From the NCBI GenBank assembly GCA_900475325.1, contig LS483371.1, forward strand, positions 2,976,001-3,040,000: DNA of 64,000 bases, read 5' to 3'. Both the position numbers and the translations under genes were made by a program. A model generated the notes under the pieces. It saw only the letters and a program-made list of their open reading frames with translations, did no database searches and was not told where the DNA came from. This document shows positions 17,841 through 25,650 of the stretch, piece after piece (positions within the stretch are counted from its first letter, which is position 1; the number at the start of each line of letters is the position of its first letter). This DNA comes from Paucimonas lemoignei. Its GTDB lineage: Bacteria > Pseudomonadota > Gammaproteobacteria > Pseudomonadales > Pseudomonadaceae.

Positions 17841-18806
17841 TCAGACCGGTTCAGGCAGCAGGCTTTGGCTATTGAGCGCGGCCTGCAATGCCGCGCGCGA
17901 CGGCAGGCCTTCCATGTCGCCGCGGCTCTGCACCGCCTGGCTGCCGACCCAGTTGCCACGCGCCACGGCCTGGGCAAAGCCCTGATTTTCCAGCAACGCG
18001 CTGATCACCCCGACGGCAAAACCGTCGCCAGCCCCGACCGTGTCGATGACCTTGCGCACCGGTACGGCGGCCACGAAGCCCTGGTCAAGGGCCGTGCGGT
18101 AATACGCGCCGTTGGCGCCCAGTTTGATGATCACGGCTTCCACGCCCAGGTCCAGGTAGAACGCTGCGATGTCGGCAGGCGCTTCTCGGCCGGTCAGCAG
18201 CATGCCTTCGCTCAGGCCGGGTAATACCCAGTGAGCAAGGCTGGCCAGGGCATTGATTTCGCGGATCATGGTGCTTTCGCTGGACCACAGCGACGGCCGC
18301 AGGTTGGGGTCGAATGACACGCTGCGTCCGGCCTGATGCATGCGGGTCATCAGCTCTCTGGACAACTCGCGGGTGCTGTCCGACAACGCCGCCGGGATGC
18401 CAGTGGCATGCAGATGTCGGGCACTGAGTAAACGGGGATCGAGGTCGGCAACCGACAGATGACTGGCCGCCGAGCCTTTGCGGAAATACTCCACGGTAGG
18501 ATCAGCGCCTTCGAGCTCCAGGGATTTGAACTGAAAACCAGTGGGGTGTTGCTCATCAGTGGCGACGTACTGACAACTGACGCCTTCGCGCGCAAGGCTG
18601 TCGGTCACGAAGCGCCCCAGTGAGTCATTACCCACCCGGCTGAGCCAGGCAACGTTGAAGCCCAGCCTCGACAACCCGATGGCGACATTGCTGTCAGCCC
18701 CGGCAATACGCTTTTCGAAGTGGCTGACCTCGGCCAGATCGCCGCTTTGCTTGGCGACGAACATGGCCATGGTCTCGCCGAATGAAAGAATGTCGAGCTT
18801 AGACAT
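17841..18806 (-). CDS. kguK: 2-ketogluconate kinase (PfkB family)
   Basis: Phosphorylates 2-ketogluconate to 2-keto-6-phosphogluconate in the cytoplasm. The 321-aa protein is a ribokinase/PfkB enzyme: N-terminal FGETMAMFV, the AGADSNVAIGLSRLG sugar-binding motif near residue 38, and the C-terminal anion-hole motif DTVGAGDGFAVGV near 250 with the catalytic Asp. The ATG at 18806 is the family start; the frame stays open upstream only because it overlaps the kguE end (eight bases). The tight overlap indicates one operon kguE-kguK-kguT. Confidence 0.92.
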   Translation of the reverse strand: MSKLDILSFGETMAMFVAKQSGDLAEVSHFEKRIAGADSNVAIGLSRLGFNVAWLSRVGNDSLGRFVTDSLAREGVSCQYVATDEQHPTGFQFKSLELEGADPTVEYFRKGSAASHLSVADLDPRLLSARHLHATGIPAALSDSTRELSRELMTRMHQAGRSVSFDPNLRPSLWSSESTMIREINALASLAHWVLPGLSEGMLLTGREAPADIAAFYLDLGVEAVIIKLGANGAYYRTALDQGFVAAVPVRKVIDTVGAGDGFAVGVISALLENQGFAQAVARGNWVGSQAVQSRGDMEGLPSRAALQAALNSQSLLPEPV

Positions 18807-19596
18807 GGTCAGCGACCTCGGGTTGAACGGTGGTTGTTTCGCCACAAAGGCCTGCAAGCAGATTGACCTGTTGCCGAGTAACGGCCAGCAGGTCCGAGCC
18901 TTGCAATGGATATTCGATGGCACGCGGCAAGCCTGGTGTCATGTAGCCCAGCAATTGCCGCCAGTGCGGGAGATCATCGGGTTGCGGCGGGGTGGCGTTG
19001 AGCTTGCCGCTTGCAGTGCGGTGGACAGCCTTGAAGTGCACATATTCGACATGACAGCCCAGTTGCTGCGCCGCGTGCAATGCTGACTGGTCCTGCCATT
19101 GCCAGTTGCCAACATCAAAGGTCATGCCGACGGGCAGGTTTAATTCGGTGACGGCCCGGAAGAAACGCACAAAGGCTTCGATTTTCCCGCCGTGGGCGGT
19201 CTGGTCGTTCTCCACCAACAAACGTACCGGTTGTGCGGCCAGTTGCTCAGCCAGCGCGGTCAAATCGCAACGATCATCGAAATGCCCCAGCGACACTTTC
19301 AACCAGCGGGCACCCGCCAGTGCTGCGCGCTGCAACGTGGCAGACAACTGCGGATTGGGAGCCGACACGTTGGGCAACCACAGCTCCACAGGAGACGAAT
19401 ACAGGCACTCAAGTGCCTGGGCCTGGACCGCCCAGGCCAGGGCAGGCAAGGACTCATGGGTAAAGAGTTCTTCGCGCAGTTCAATGCGCACAGCCCCGGC
19501 CATGGCCACCAGGTCCACAAAAGAGGCCTGACCCTGCTGGCGAACCACATCGGCGCCGAAGCTGGACAGGCTGATGGATACAGGATTCACGTTCAT
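18799..19596 (-). CDS. kguE: KguE, xylose isomerase-like TIM barrel (putative epimerase) of 2-ketogluconate operon
   Basis: A 265-aa protein of the sugar-phosphate isomerase/epimerase (AP endonuclease 2-like) TIM-barrel family, with likely metal ligands in LLVENDQT (Glu), MTFDVGNWQW (Asp) and EYVHFKAV (His). It is the first gene of the kgu operon; its exact reaction in 2-ketogluconate use is not established. AGAGGA lies eight bases before the ATG. The bases between the site and the start form AATAACAA, a Crc/Hfq-like motif, and a perfect PtxS palindrome is 14 bp upstream. Confidence 0.9.
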   Translation of the reverse strand: MNVNPVSISLSSFGADVVRQQGQASFVDLVAMAGAVRIELREELFTHESLPALAWAVQAQALECLYSSPVELWLPNVSAPNPQLSATLQRAALAGARWLKVSLGHFDDRCDLTALAEQLAAQPVRLLVENDQTAHGGKIEAFVRFFRAVTELNLPVGMTFDVGNWQWQDQSALHAAQQLGCHVEYVHFKAVHRTASGKLNATPPQPDDLPHWRQLLGYMTPGLPRAIEYPLQGSDLLAVTRQQVNLLAGLCGETTTVQPEVADHV

Positions 19597-19603
19597 TGTT
19601 ATT
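19596..19603 (-). promoter_or_regulatory. candidate Crc/Hfq site at the kguE start
   Basis: AATAACAA on the coding strand, sitting between the ribosome binding site and the ATG, fits AAnAAnAA. Confidence 0.45.
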
Positions 19604-19609
19604 GTCCTC

Positions 19610-19623
19610 TGAAACCGGTTTCA
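19610..19623. promoter_or_regulatory. PtxS operator before kguE
   Basis: Perfect palindrome TGAAACCGGTTTCA, identical to the known PtxS-binding consensus of Pseudomonas. It is positioned to block the kgu operon; 2-ketogluconate is the known effector that releases PtxS. Confidence 0.92.
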
Positions 19624-19669
19624 TTTTGGGTGTGCGGTAAAATCGAGCCTGCTCTGGCAAATCGGTGGA

Positions 19670-20701
19670 TCAGGTACGCGGTCGGGTGGAGCCGCGAATA
19701 ATCAGTCGGGCCGGGAAGTCGAAGTTCCGGCTGGGGGATTGATCCCCACGCAAACGATTGAGCAGGCATTCAAACGCGGTGACGCCAATGTCGTGGGTCG
19801 GCTGTGCCAACGAGGTGATCCCGGTGCCCACCAATGGGTACCAGTCCAGTTCGTCCAGGGCGATCAGCCCGATGTCGTCAAACAGTGCTTTGCCCATGTC
19901 GCGCAGCAATCGCGTGCAGGTGAGGGTGGCGACTCCATTGGCGGTAAACAGGGCCTTGGGGCCGAAGCCCGGCGTGTCGAGAAACGCCTTCAGGCGAACG
20001 GCGAACTCAGCGTCGGTTTCCAGCACCTGGCCGCGCAACTGCGGGCGGCTGGCCACCAACGAGGTGAAGGCCTCGCGGCGTTCCAGGCGCGAGCTGGTGC
20101 CATCCTGCTGCTCGGTGACGAACAGCAGATCGCGATAACCGGCGTCTTCCAGGTGATCAATGGCTTGCAGCACTGCAGCGGGGTTGTTCAGACCGACCAG
20201 GTCGCTTTCCAGTTGGTCGACCTTGCGATCCACCAGGACCATGGGCAGCTCGCGGTGCAAGTCCCGCAGTTCATCGCGATGGTGCCCCAGGGTGTTCACG
20301 ATCAGGCCTTCAATGTTGTAGGAACGCAAGGCGGCAAGGTGCACCTGTTCCTGCTGGTCATCGCGATCGGTATTGCATACCACCAGGCTGTAGCCATGGC
20401 GGCGGCAGGCGGTTTCAACACCGTGCATGACAGCAATGGAGTAGGGGTTGCGAATGTCAGCGAGCAGCATGCCAATCAGGCGTGTGCGGCCACGCTTGAG
20501 CCCACGGGCCATCTGGTTGGGCCGGTAGCCGAGAGTTTCGATGGCTTGTTCGATGCGCAGGGCAATGGCGTCGGACAGCAAAGGCCGGTCTTCGCCAATG
20601 AAGCGCGAGACGCTGGCCTTGGAAACGCCAGCGAGGTCGGCGACGTCATTCATGGTGACCCGAGCACGCGCGGTCGGAGGAAAACTACTCACATTCAGCA
20701 C
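19670..20701 (-). CDS. ptxS: LacI-family repressor PtxS
   Basis: The 343-aa regulator has an N-terminal LacI helix-turn-helix (TMNDVADLAGVSKASVSRFI, about residues 16-35) with a hinge helix NQMARGLKRGRTRLIG, and a periplasmic-binding-like effector domain ending in the LIIRGSTRP motif. Context (directly upstream of kguEKT, same strand) and two flanking palindromes identify PtxS, which represses 2-ketogluconate uptake and kinase genes. One operator lies between ptxS and kguE and a second upstream of ptxS, so it likely also represses itself. Confidence 0.93.
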   Translation of the reverse strand: MLNVSSFPPTARARVTMNDVADLAGVSKASVSRFIGEDRPLLSDAIALRIEQAIETLGYRPNQMARGLKRGRTRLIGMLLADIRNPYSIAVMHGVETACRRHGYSLVVCNTDRDDQQEQVHLAALRSYNIEGLIVNTLGHHRDELRDLHRELPMVLVDRKVDQLESDLVGLNNPAAVLQAIDHLEDAGYRDLLFVTEQQDGTSSRLERREAFTSLVASRPQLRGQVLETDAEFAVRLKAFLDTPGFGPKALFTANGVATLTCTRLLRDMGKALFDDIGLIALDELDWYPLVGTGITSLAQPTHDIGVTAFECLLNRLRGDQSPSRNFDFPARLIIRGSTRPRT

Positions 20702-20760
20702 CCTGTTGGATTTATTGGAGGGCTTGTCTGGTTTGCTTTAGAGCCTCATGAACTAAGCTC

Positions 20761-20774
20761 TGAAAACGGTTTCA
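20761..20774. promoter_or_regulatory. PtxS operator upstream of ptxS (autoregulation)
   Basis: TGAAAACGGTTTCA differs from the 19610 palindrome at one position and lies about 60 bp before the ptxS start. Confidence 0.85.
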
Positions 20775-20905
20775 GGAAAACACCAAAGGCAAAGCGGCGT
20801 CAATACAACATCTGATGAAAGGTTCTTAATGGCTGTAACACGGTTGTCATCAAGCACCGGCAAACGGCATGCTGGCGCATCACTTGTAAGCGGATATGAC
20901 TAGAT

Positions 20906-22024
20906 ATGGCCTCGGCTTCTCGCACTGCAAACCTGATGTCGCGTCGGTCTGCGATCGTTCTGGCGCTGTGTCTGCCCAGCGATGTGCTGCTTTACCTGCT
21001 GTTGCCGCTGCATGCCGAAGCGTTCGGCATCACCTTGGCCCAAGCCGGTGTGTTGTTGGCGGCCAATCGGCTGGTGAGGATTTTTGGTTACAGCTATGTC
21101 GTGCGTTATTACGCCCGTTTCGGGGATCGGCCCACCGTGATGCTGGCGGCCGCAACGGCTGCGGTGTGTGCACTGGGCAATGGCTTCATCAGCGGCTTCT
21201 GGTGGTTGTTGATACTCCGTCTGGGTTGGGGCCTGGCCTATGCGGCGATGAACCTTTCGACTCAGGTGCTGGCGACCTCCGACCCTGCCGGTGCGGCGCA
21301 TCGCTCCGGGCGCTCGCGGGCATTTGTTGCCATCGGGCCGATGATTGCGCTGCCGCTGGGTGCGCTGATCAGTATGGAGTTCGGCCCGCGAATCATCTTT
21401 GTGCTGCTGGCCTGCGTTTCGCTGGTGGGCTGGTGGGTCGCACGGGGTTTGCCCGGCACCGGTCACCAGATGCCTGCGCCTACGGGGCGGCGTTTCAAAG
21501 CCCCCGACAGTGTGGCGGTCTGGTCATTCATTGAAGGCGTGGCGCTGGATGGTTTATTCATCTTCGGTCTTGCTCTGCAAGCGCAGACGGTCATGGGCGG
21601 TGACGCCGTGCTGGTGGCGGGTATCCTGCTGGCTTTGCGCTACGTGTCGGAGATGCTGCTGAGCCCCTTGGGTGGCCGCGCTGCCGAACAGTTTGGTGCC
21701 GTGCGCATGCTGGTGATTTTTTCAGTGCTGACCGGCATTGCGCTGACCGCCTTTGGTTCGCACTGGCTGATTCTGGGAGCGGGAGGGGTGTTGATCCTGC
21801 GAGCTGTGCAGCTGCCACTGGTGACCACCCTGGTCGCGCAGCGCAACCCCGGGCCGGGTCGGGTTCAGGCATTGGCCGCCAATGCGGTCTGGCGGGATGT
21901 CGGGGCCGGAGTCGGTCCATTATTGGCTGGGTTGTTATTACCCGTGACCTCGGCGGTATGGGTGTATGCTCTGGCGGGTGTGGCGGTGGCAGTGAGCGCG
22001 GTGTTCTGCAGTTTGCGCAAGTGA
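20906..22024 (+). CDS. MFS transporter, putative efflux
   Basis: The 372-aa protein is hydrophobic throughout, with about 11-12 predicted membrane helices and a motif-A-like loop YYARFGDRPTVML near residue 68. It resembles short drug/metabolite exporters of the major facilitator superfamily; the substrate is unknown. The ATG at 20906 is used; no strong ribosome site is visible. It is transcribed away from ptxS and its product is not obviously linked to 2-ketogluconate. Confidence 0.82.
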   Translation: MASASRTANLMSRRSAIVLALCLPSDVLLYLLLPLHAEAFGITLAQAGVLLAANRLVRIFGYSYVVRYYARFGDRPTVMLAAATAAVCALGNGFISGFWWLLILRLGWGLAYAAMNLSTQVLATSDPAGAAHRSGRSRAFVAIGPMIALPLGALISMEFGPRIIFVLLACVSLVGWWVARGLPGTGHQMPAPTGRRFKAPDSVAVWSFIEGVALDGLFIFGLALQAQTVMGGDAVLVAGILLALRYVSEMLLSPLGGRAAEQFGAVRMLVIFSVLTGIALTAFGSHWLILGAGGVLILRAVQLPLVTTLVAQRNPGPGRVQALAANAVWRDVGAGVGPLLAGLLLPVTSAVWVYALAGVAVAVSAVFCSLRK

Positions 22025-22132
22025 GTGATTGATCTGGCAGCTTTTTTGCGGCGTTTTGCAACCAAATGGCTGTTTTCCACTCATATTCACACATCAACAA
22101 GATCGACATATTCGAGCGTTAGGCTGTGGAAC

Positions 22133-22164
22133 GGTTCAAGAACTCGTTTCCAAGTGCTTGAACC
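22133..22164. promoter_or_regulatory. 8-bp inverted repeat upstream of the histidine phosphatase gene
   Basis: GGTTCAAG (22133-22140) and CTTGAACC (22157-22164) are perfectly complementary with a 16-bp spacer. It lies about 80 bp before the gene start, where an operator or 5' UTR hairpin would sit. No regulator can be named. Confidence 0.35.
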
Positions 22165-22244
22165 AAAGGAGTTGTCAGGGTAGCGGACCCACAGGGAGTC
22201 ATCTCACGCTACGCACCTCAACGCCCGCTCATAAAATGAGAATC

Positions 22245-22925
22245 ATGACTATTTTTAAAGCCCCCGTTAGCAGCCGATTCAAGCGACGCTGTGCTTTTTT
22301 GCTCGTGCCGGCACTGGTAATTGTTTCCTCGGCTGCACTGTTCAGCATCGGCAGAGGCGTACATGCCGAGCCAAAGAACGGCACTCAGACGCTGGTGTTC
22401 ATGCGTCACGCGGAAAAACCTTCCATGGGTCTGGGCCAGCTTAACTGCCAGGGTCTGAACCGCGCCATTGACCTGTCCGAGCTCCTGCCGCGCCAGTTTG
22501 GCAAAGCCAACTTCATTTTTGCCGCCAACCCCAGTCGGCATGTGGAAGAGGGCGAAGGCGACCTTTCCTACAGCTATCTGCGCCCCTTGATGACCGTTGG
22601 CCCCAGTGCCATCAAACTCGGCTTGCCGATCAATATTGATTACGGCGCCAACGACACCGGTGATCTGGCCGATGAGCTGATGCGCGACAAGTATCACGAC
22701 GCGACGATCTACACCGCCTGGTCCCATGGTTATCTGCCGGAATTGATCAACAAAGTGGCTGAAGAGGCGTCCGGCAAGAAGATCAAATTGCTCGATGACT
22801 GGACCGGTGATGATTTCGACTCGGTGTTGGTGCTGACCCTCAGGTGGAACAATGGCAAAGCCAACATTGAATACGAGAACTACAAGCAAGGCCTGAATGA
22901 CGGCGCTCAGGGGTGCCCGAGCTAA
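22245..22925 (+). CDS. exported histidine phosphatase superfamily protein
   Basis: About 226 aa. A basic N-terminus and hydrophobic stretch (about residues 17-36, FLLVPALVIVSSAALFSI) act as a signal peptide or anchor, so the enzyme should be periplasmic. The phosphohistidine motif MRHAEKP follows at about residue 53 and a later conserved His lies in AWSHGYLP. Relatives remove phosphate from small molecules or from lipopolysaccharide (Ais-type); the substrate is unknown. The start could also be the ATG nine bases earlier (22236); neither has a clear ribosome site. Confidence 0.78.
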   Translation: MTIFKAPVSSRFKRRCAFLLVPALVIVSSAALFSIGRGVHAEPKNGTQTLVFMRHAEKPSMGLGQLNCQGLNRAIDLSELLPRQFGKANFIFAANPSRHVEEGEGDLSYSYLRPLMTVGPSAIKLGLPINIDYGANDTGDLADELMRDKYHDATIYTAWSHGYLPELINKVAEEASGKKIKLLDDWTGDDFDSVLVLTLRWNNGKANIEYENYKQGLNDGAQGCPS

Positions 22926-22983
22926 CGCCGGATAGGCTTCCTTCCCACTGACGACAGACGGCTCTGGTCAGATAAAGCGCAGA

Positions 22984-23001
22984 GGAGTACAAATGTACTC
23001 C
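22984..23001. promoter_or_regulatory. LexA2 operator overlapping the lexA2 ribosome site and start
   Basis: Perfect palindrome GGAGTACAAATGTACTCC. It matches the GTAC-N4-GTAC style of Pseudomonas LexA2 sites rather than the CTG-N10-CAG LexA1 box. It contains the AGGAG ribosome site (22983-22987) and the ATG at 22993. Confidence 0.85.
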
Positions 23002-23610
23002 ATGAGCACATTATCTCCCCGTCGTAATGCCATCCTGACTTTCATCCGCGAGCGTATCGCGCAGCAAGGTCAATCCCCGAGCCTGGCCGAAATCTCCGAA
23101 GCCTTTGGTTATGCATCGCGCAGTGTGGCCCGCAAACACATTCTCGCCCTGACTGAAGCCGGTCTGATTGAAGTCATGCCCAATCAGGCGCGTGGCATTC
23201 GGCTGGTCGAGCACGAGCCGCGTCCCGAGCTGCTGGCGATCCCGGTGCTGGGCAGGGTAGCAGCGGGTGCGCCAATCGGCCCGGACGTCGATCACCATGA
23301 CACCTTGCTGCTTGATCGCGGCACCTTCTCCCGTGTGCCGGATTACCTGTTGCGGGTCCAGGGTGATTCGATGATCGAAGACGGCATTCTCGATGGTGAT
23401 CTGGTGGGCGTGCATCGCAGCAGTGACGCCCATGACGGGCAGATTGTCGTGGCGCGGCTGGATGGCGAAGTCACCATCAAGCGCCTGCACAAGGGCAGCT
23501 CTGCAATCAGCCTGCTGCCACGCAACCCGGCCTATGCCCCCATCATTGTTCAACCGACCCAGGACTTCGCCATTGAAGGTGTGTTCTGCGGTCTGGTAAG
23601 GCGTGCATGA
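22993..23610 (+). CDS. lexA2: second LexA repressor of the SOS mutasome cassette
   Basis: The 205-aa protein has an N-terminal winged helix (about 1-70, SLAEISEAFGYASRSVARKHI) and a C-terminal S24 self-cleaving domain. The cleavage bond is Ala91-Gly92 (VAAGAP), the catalytic pair Ser126 (GDSMIEDG) and Lys163 (VTIKRL). It should repress this operon until RecA-ssDNA triggers autocleavage. I take the ATG at 22993, five bases after AGGAG; a second ATG at 23002 is possible. It overlaps imuA by four bases (ATGA). Confidence 0.93.
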   Translation: MYSMSTLSPRRNAILTFIRERIAQQGQSPSLAEISEAFGYASRSVARKHILALTEAGLIEVMPNQARGIRLVEHEPRPELLAIPVLGRVAAGAPIGPDVDHHDTLLLDRGTFSRVPDYLLRVQGDSMIEDGILDGDLVGVHRSSDAHDGQIVVARLDGEVTIKRLHKGSSAISLLPRNPAYAPIIVQPTQDFAIEGVFCGLVRRA

Positions 23611-24227
23611 TGGGCGCCGTTGTCAGCCTTGAGTCGCTGCTTGACGAGCGACGGGTCTGGAAAGGCCGGCAAGAAGTCGCGCCCGTCAGCCTGCAACCCA
23701 CAGGGCACGCAGCGCTGGACGCAGCATTGCCCACGGGCGGCTGGCCTGCCGCCGCACTGACGGAAATCCTCGTTGCCGCCGATGGCAGCGGCGAGTTGCG
23801 TCTGCTCTGGCCCACACTGGCACGCCTGGCTGACAGCGGCGAGCGCCTGGTGCTGGTAGCGCCGCCCTATATTCCTTACCCGCAAGCCTGGCTGGCCGCC
23901 GGGATCGACATGCGTCAATTGACCGTGATTCAGGCGCGTGAGCGTGATGCCCTGTGGGCTACCGAACAATGCCTGCGCTCGGGCAGCTGTGGCGCGGTGC
24001 TCTGTTGGCCAGGCCTTGTGGATGACCGGGCCTTGCGCCGTTTGCAGGTGGCGGCTGAGACGGGGCAAACCCTGGCGTTTGCCTGTCGCCCGCAAGCAGC
24101 GGCAAGTAACCCGTCGCCTGCAGCCCTGCGAATCGCCATAGACGCCCGGCCTCAGCAATTGCGGGTGCTCAAATGTCGCGGTGGCCTGGCACCACCGGCG
24201 CCCATTCCCTTCACCGCTGACGCTTGA
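23607..24227 (+). CDS. imuA: translesion synthesis protein ImuA
   Basis: 206-aa member of the ImuA (SulA/RecA-like) family, which acts with ImuB and DnaE2 in damage-induced mutagenesis. Conserved features are the N-terminal VWKGRQ segment, PTGHAALDAALPTGGWPAAALTEI and a degenerate nucleotide-binding core (LLWPTLARL, LVLVAPPYIPYPQAW). Its ATG overlaps the lexA2 stop and its stop lies seven bases before the imuB ATG, so it is translated within the same operon. Confidence 0.92.
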   Translation: MMGAVVSLESLLDERRVWKGRQEVAPVSLQPTGHAALDAALPTGGWPAAALTEILVAADGSGELRLLWPTLARLADSGERLVLVAPPYIPYPQAWLAAGIDMRQLTVIQARERDALWATEQCLRSGSCGAVLCWPGLVDDRALRRLQVAAETGQTLAFACRPQAAASNPSPAALRIAIDARPQQLRVLKCRGGLAPPAPIPFTADA

Positions 24228-24234
24228 GGTTGCC

Positions 24235-25650
24235 ATGTTGTGGGCCTGTGTCCTGTTGCCCCAGTTGGCGCTGGACGGCGTCATGCGTCGTCGACCCAAC
24301 CCCGAAGAACCTCTGGCCTTGCTTACAGGCACGGCAGGGCGACGGGTTCTGCAAACGGTCAATCCGGCTGCCCGTGCGCTGGGGTTGCGAGCCGGTCAGT
24401 CGCTGATCAGTGCGCAAATGCTGGTCAGGGAGTTCTCCACCGTTGAGGTCGACCCGGCTCACACCGAGCAGCTCCAGCAGTTGTTGGCCGCCTGGGCTTA
24501 TGGTTTCAGCTCTCAGGTCAGCCTCAAGTACCCGCGCGCATTGTTGATGGAGATCGAGTCCAGCCTGGGGTTGTTCGGCCCATGGCCGGTCTTTGAGGCG
24601 CGTCTGCGTAAAGAGCTGAGCGCTCTGGGTTTCAGCCACCGTATCGTAGTCGCGCCTAATCCGGTGGCGGCACGCATGTTGGCCAATGCCCATGACGGGC
24701 TGTCGATTCTGGAGGCAGGCCAGTTGCGTCAGGCGCTGGAGCTGATGCCCCTGGATCGCATTGGCTTGAGCCGCGACGTGGCGACAGCGTTCTCGCGCAT
24801 GGGGCTGCGTTGCCTGCGCGAAGTGCTGACGCTGCCACGGCATACCCTGGCCCGGCGGTTCCCCGCGCAGGTGTTGCAACACCTGGATAACCTGCTCGGC
24901 GAACGACCCGTGGCAGTAGAGTGCTATACGCCACCGGACTATTTTGATTCGCGTATCGAACTCAATTTTGACGTCGAATCGCATCAGGCGCTGTTATTTC
25001 CTCTCAAGCGTCTGGTCAGTGACCTCGCGGCTTTTCTGGCGGGCCGTGACAGCGGTGTGCAGCGCTTCGGTCTCTACCTTGAGCATCACGATGGGCCTGA
25101 CACCCTTGTCCCGGTCGGGTTGCTCAGCGCCGAGCGCGAAGCAGGCATGCTGTTCGAATTGGCACGCGGGCGACTCGAGCAGATTCAAGTGCGCTCGCCC
25201 GTGCATGCCGTGCGCTTGCAGGCTCGGGATTTACCGGCGTTCGTACCGGTGCACAGGCAGCTGTTCGATGAGCGTCCGCAGCAGGCCTTGCCCTGGGAGC
25301 AACTGCGCGAACGCTTGCGCGCCCGGCTCGGGGATGATTCGGTGAGCAGCCTGCGCATGCACGCCGATCATCGACCCGAATGCGCCTGGCAGCCGCAGGC
25401 ACACAACAAAGTCCAGTCAGTGGCGCCTTCGGTCCCTAGACCCGGCTGGCTGCTGGCAACGCCGCAGCCTTTGCCTGAAGGCCAAACCCGGATCATTGCC
25501 GGGCCGGAGCGTATCGAGTCCGGCTGGTGGGACGGTGGCGATGTGCGGCGTGATTACTACCTGATCGAAACCAGAACCGGCCAGCGAGGCTGGGCCTACC
25601 GTTCGGTGGGCGACAACGGCGATTTACTGCTGCACGGCTGGTTCGCATGA
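24235..25650 (+). CDS. imuB: Y-family polymerase-like protein ImuB
   Basis: The 471-aa protein has the Y-family fold (palm/fingers about residues 1-230: [17 protein letters not shown]; little-finger region to about 350) but not the acidic active-site set of DinB: the first motif is LLPQLAL instead of DxDxFFA, as expected for ImuB, which recruits the clamp rather than polymerising. ATG 24235 follows TTGAGGT; the longer frame upstream overlaps imuA and is unlikely. It overlaps dnaE2 by four bases. Confidence 0.93.
   Translation: MLWACVLLPQLALDGVMRRRPNPEEPLALLTGTAGRRVLQTVNPAARALGLRAGQSLISAQMLVREFSTVEVDPAHTEQLQQLLAAWAYGFSSQVSLKYPRALLMEIESSLGLFGPWPVFEARLRKELSALGFSHRIVVAPNPVAARMLANAHDGLSILEAGQLRQALELMPLDRIGLSRDVATAFSRMGLRCLREVLTLPRHTLARRFPAQVLQHLDNLLGERPVAVECYTPPDYFDSRIELNFDVESHQALLFPLKRLVSDLAAFLAGRDSGVQRFGLYLEHHDGPDTLVPVGLLSAEREAGMLFELARGRLEQIQVRSPVHAVRLQARDLPAFVPVHRQLFDERPQQALPWEQLRERLRARLGDDSVSSLRMHADHRPECAWQPQAHNKVQSVAPSVPRPGWLLATPQPLPEGQTRIIAGPERIESGWWDGGDVRRDYYLIETRTGQRGWAYRSVGDNGDLLLHGWFA

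Noticed and set aside
17106..18224. 372-codon plus-strand frame
   Set aside because: Antisense of kguT and kguK, both strongly supported.
20896..21534. Plus-strand 212-codon ORF
   Set aside because: It is the wrong frame of the MFS gene; the 20906 frame gives a continuous membrane protein.
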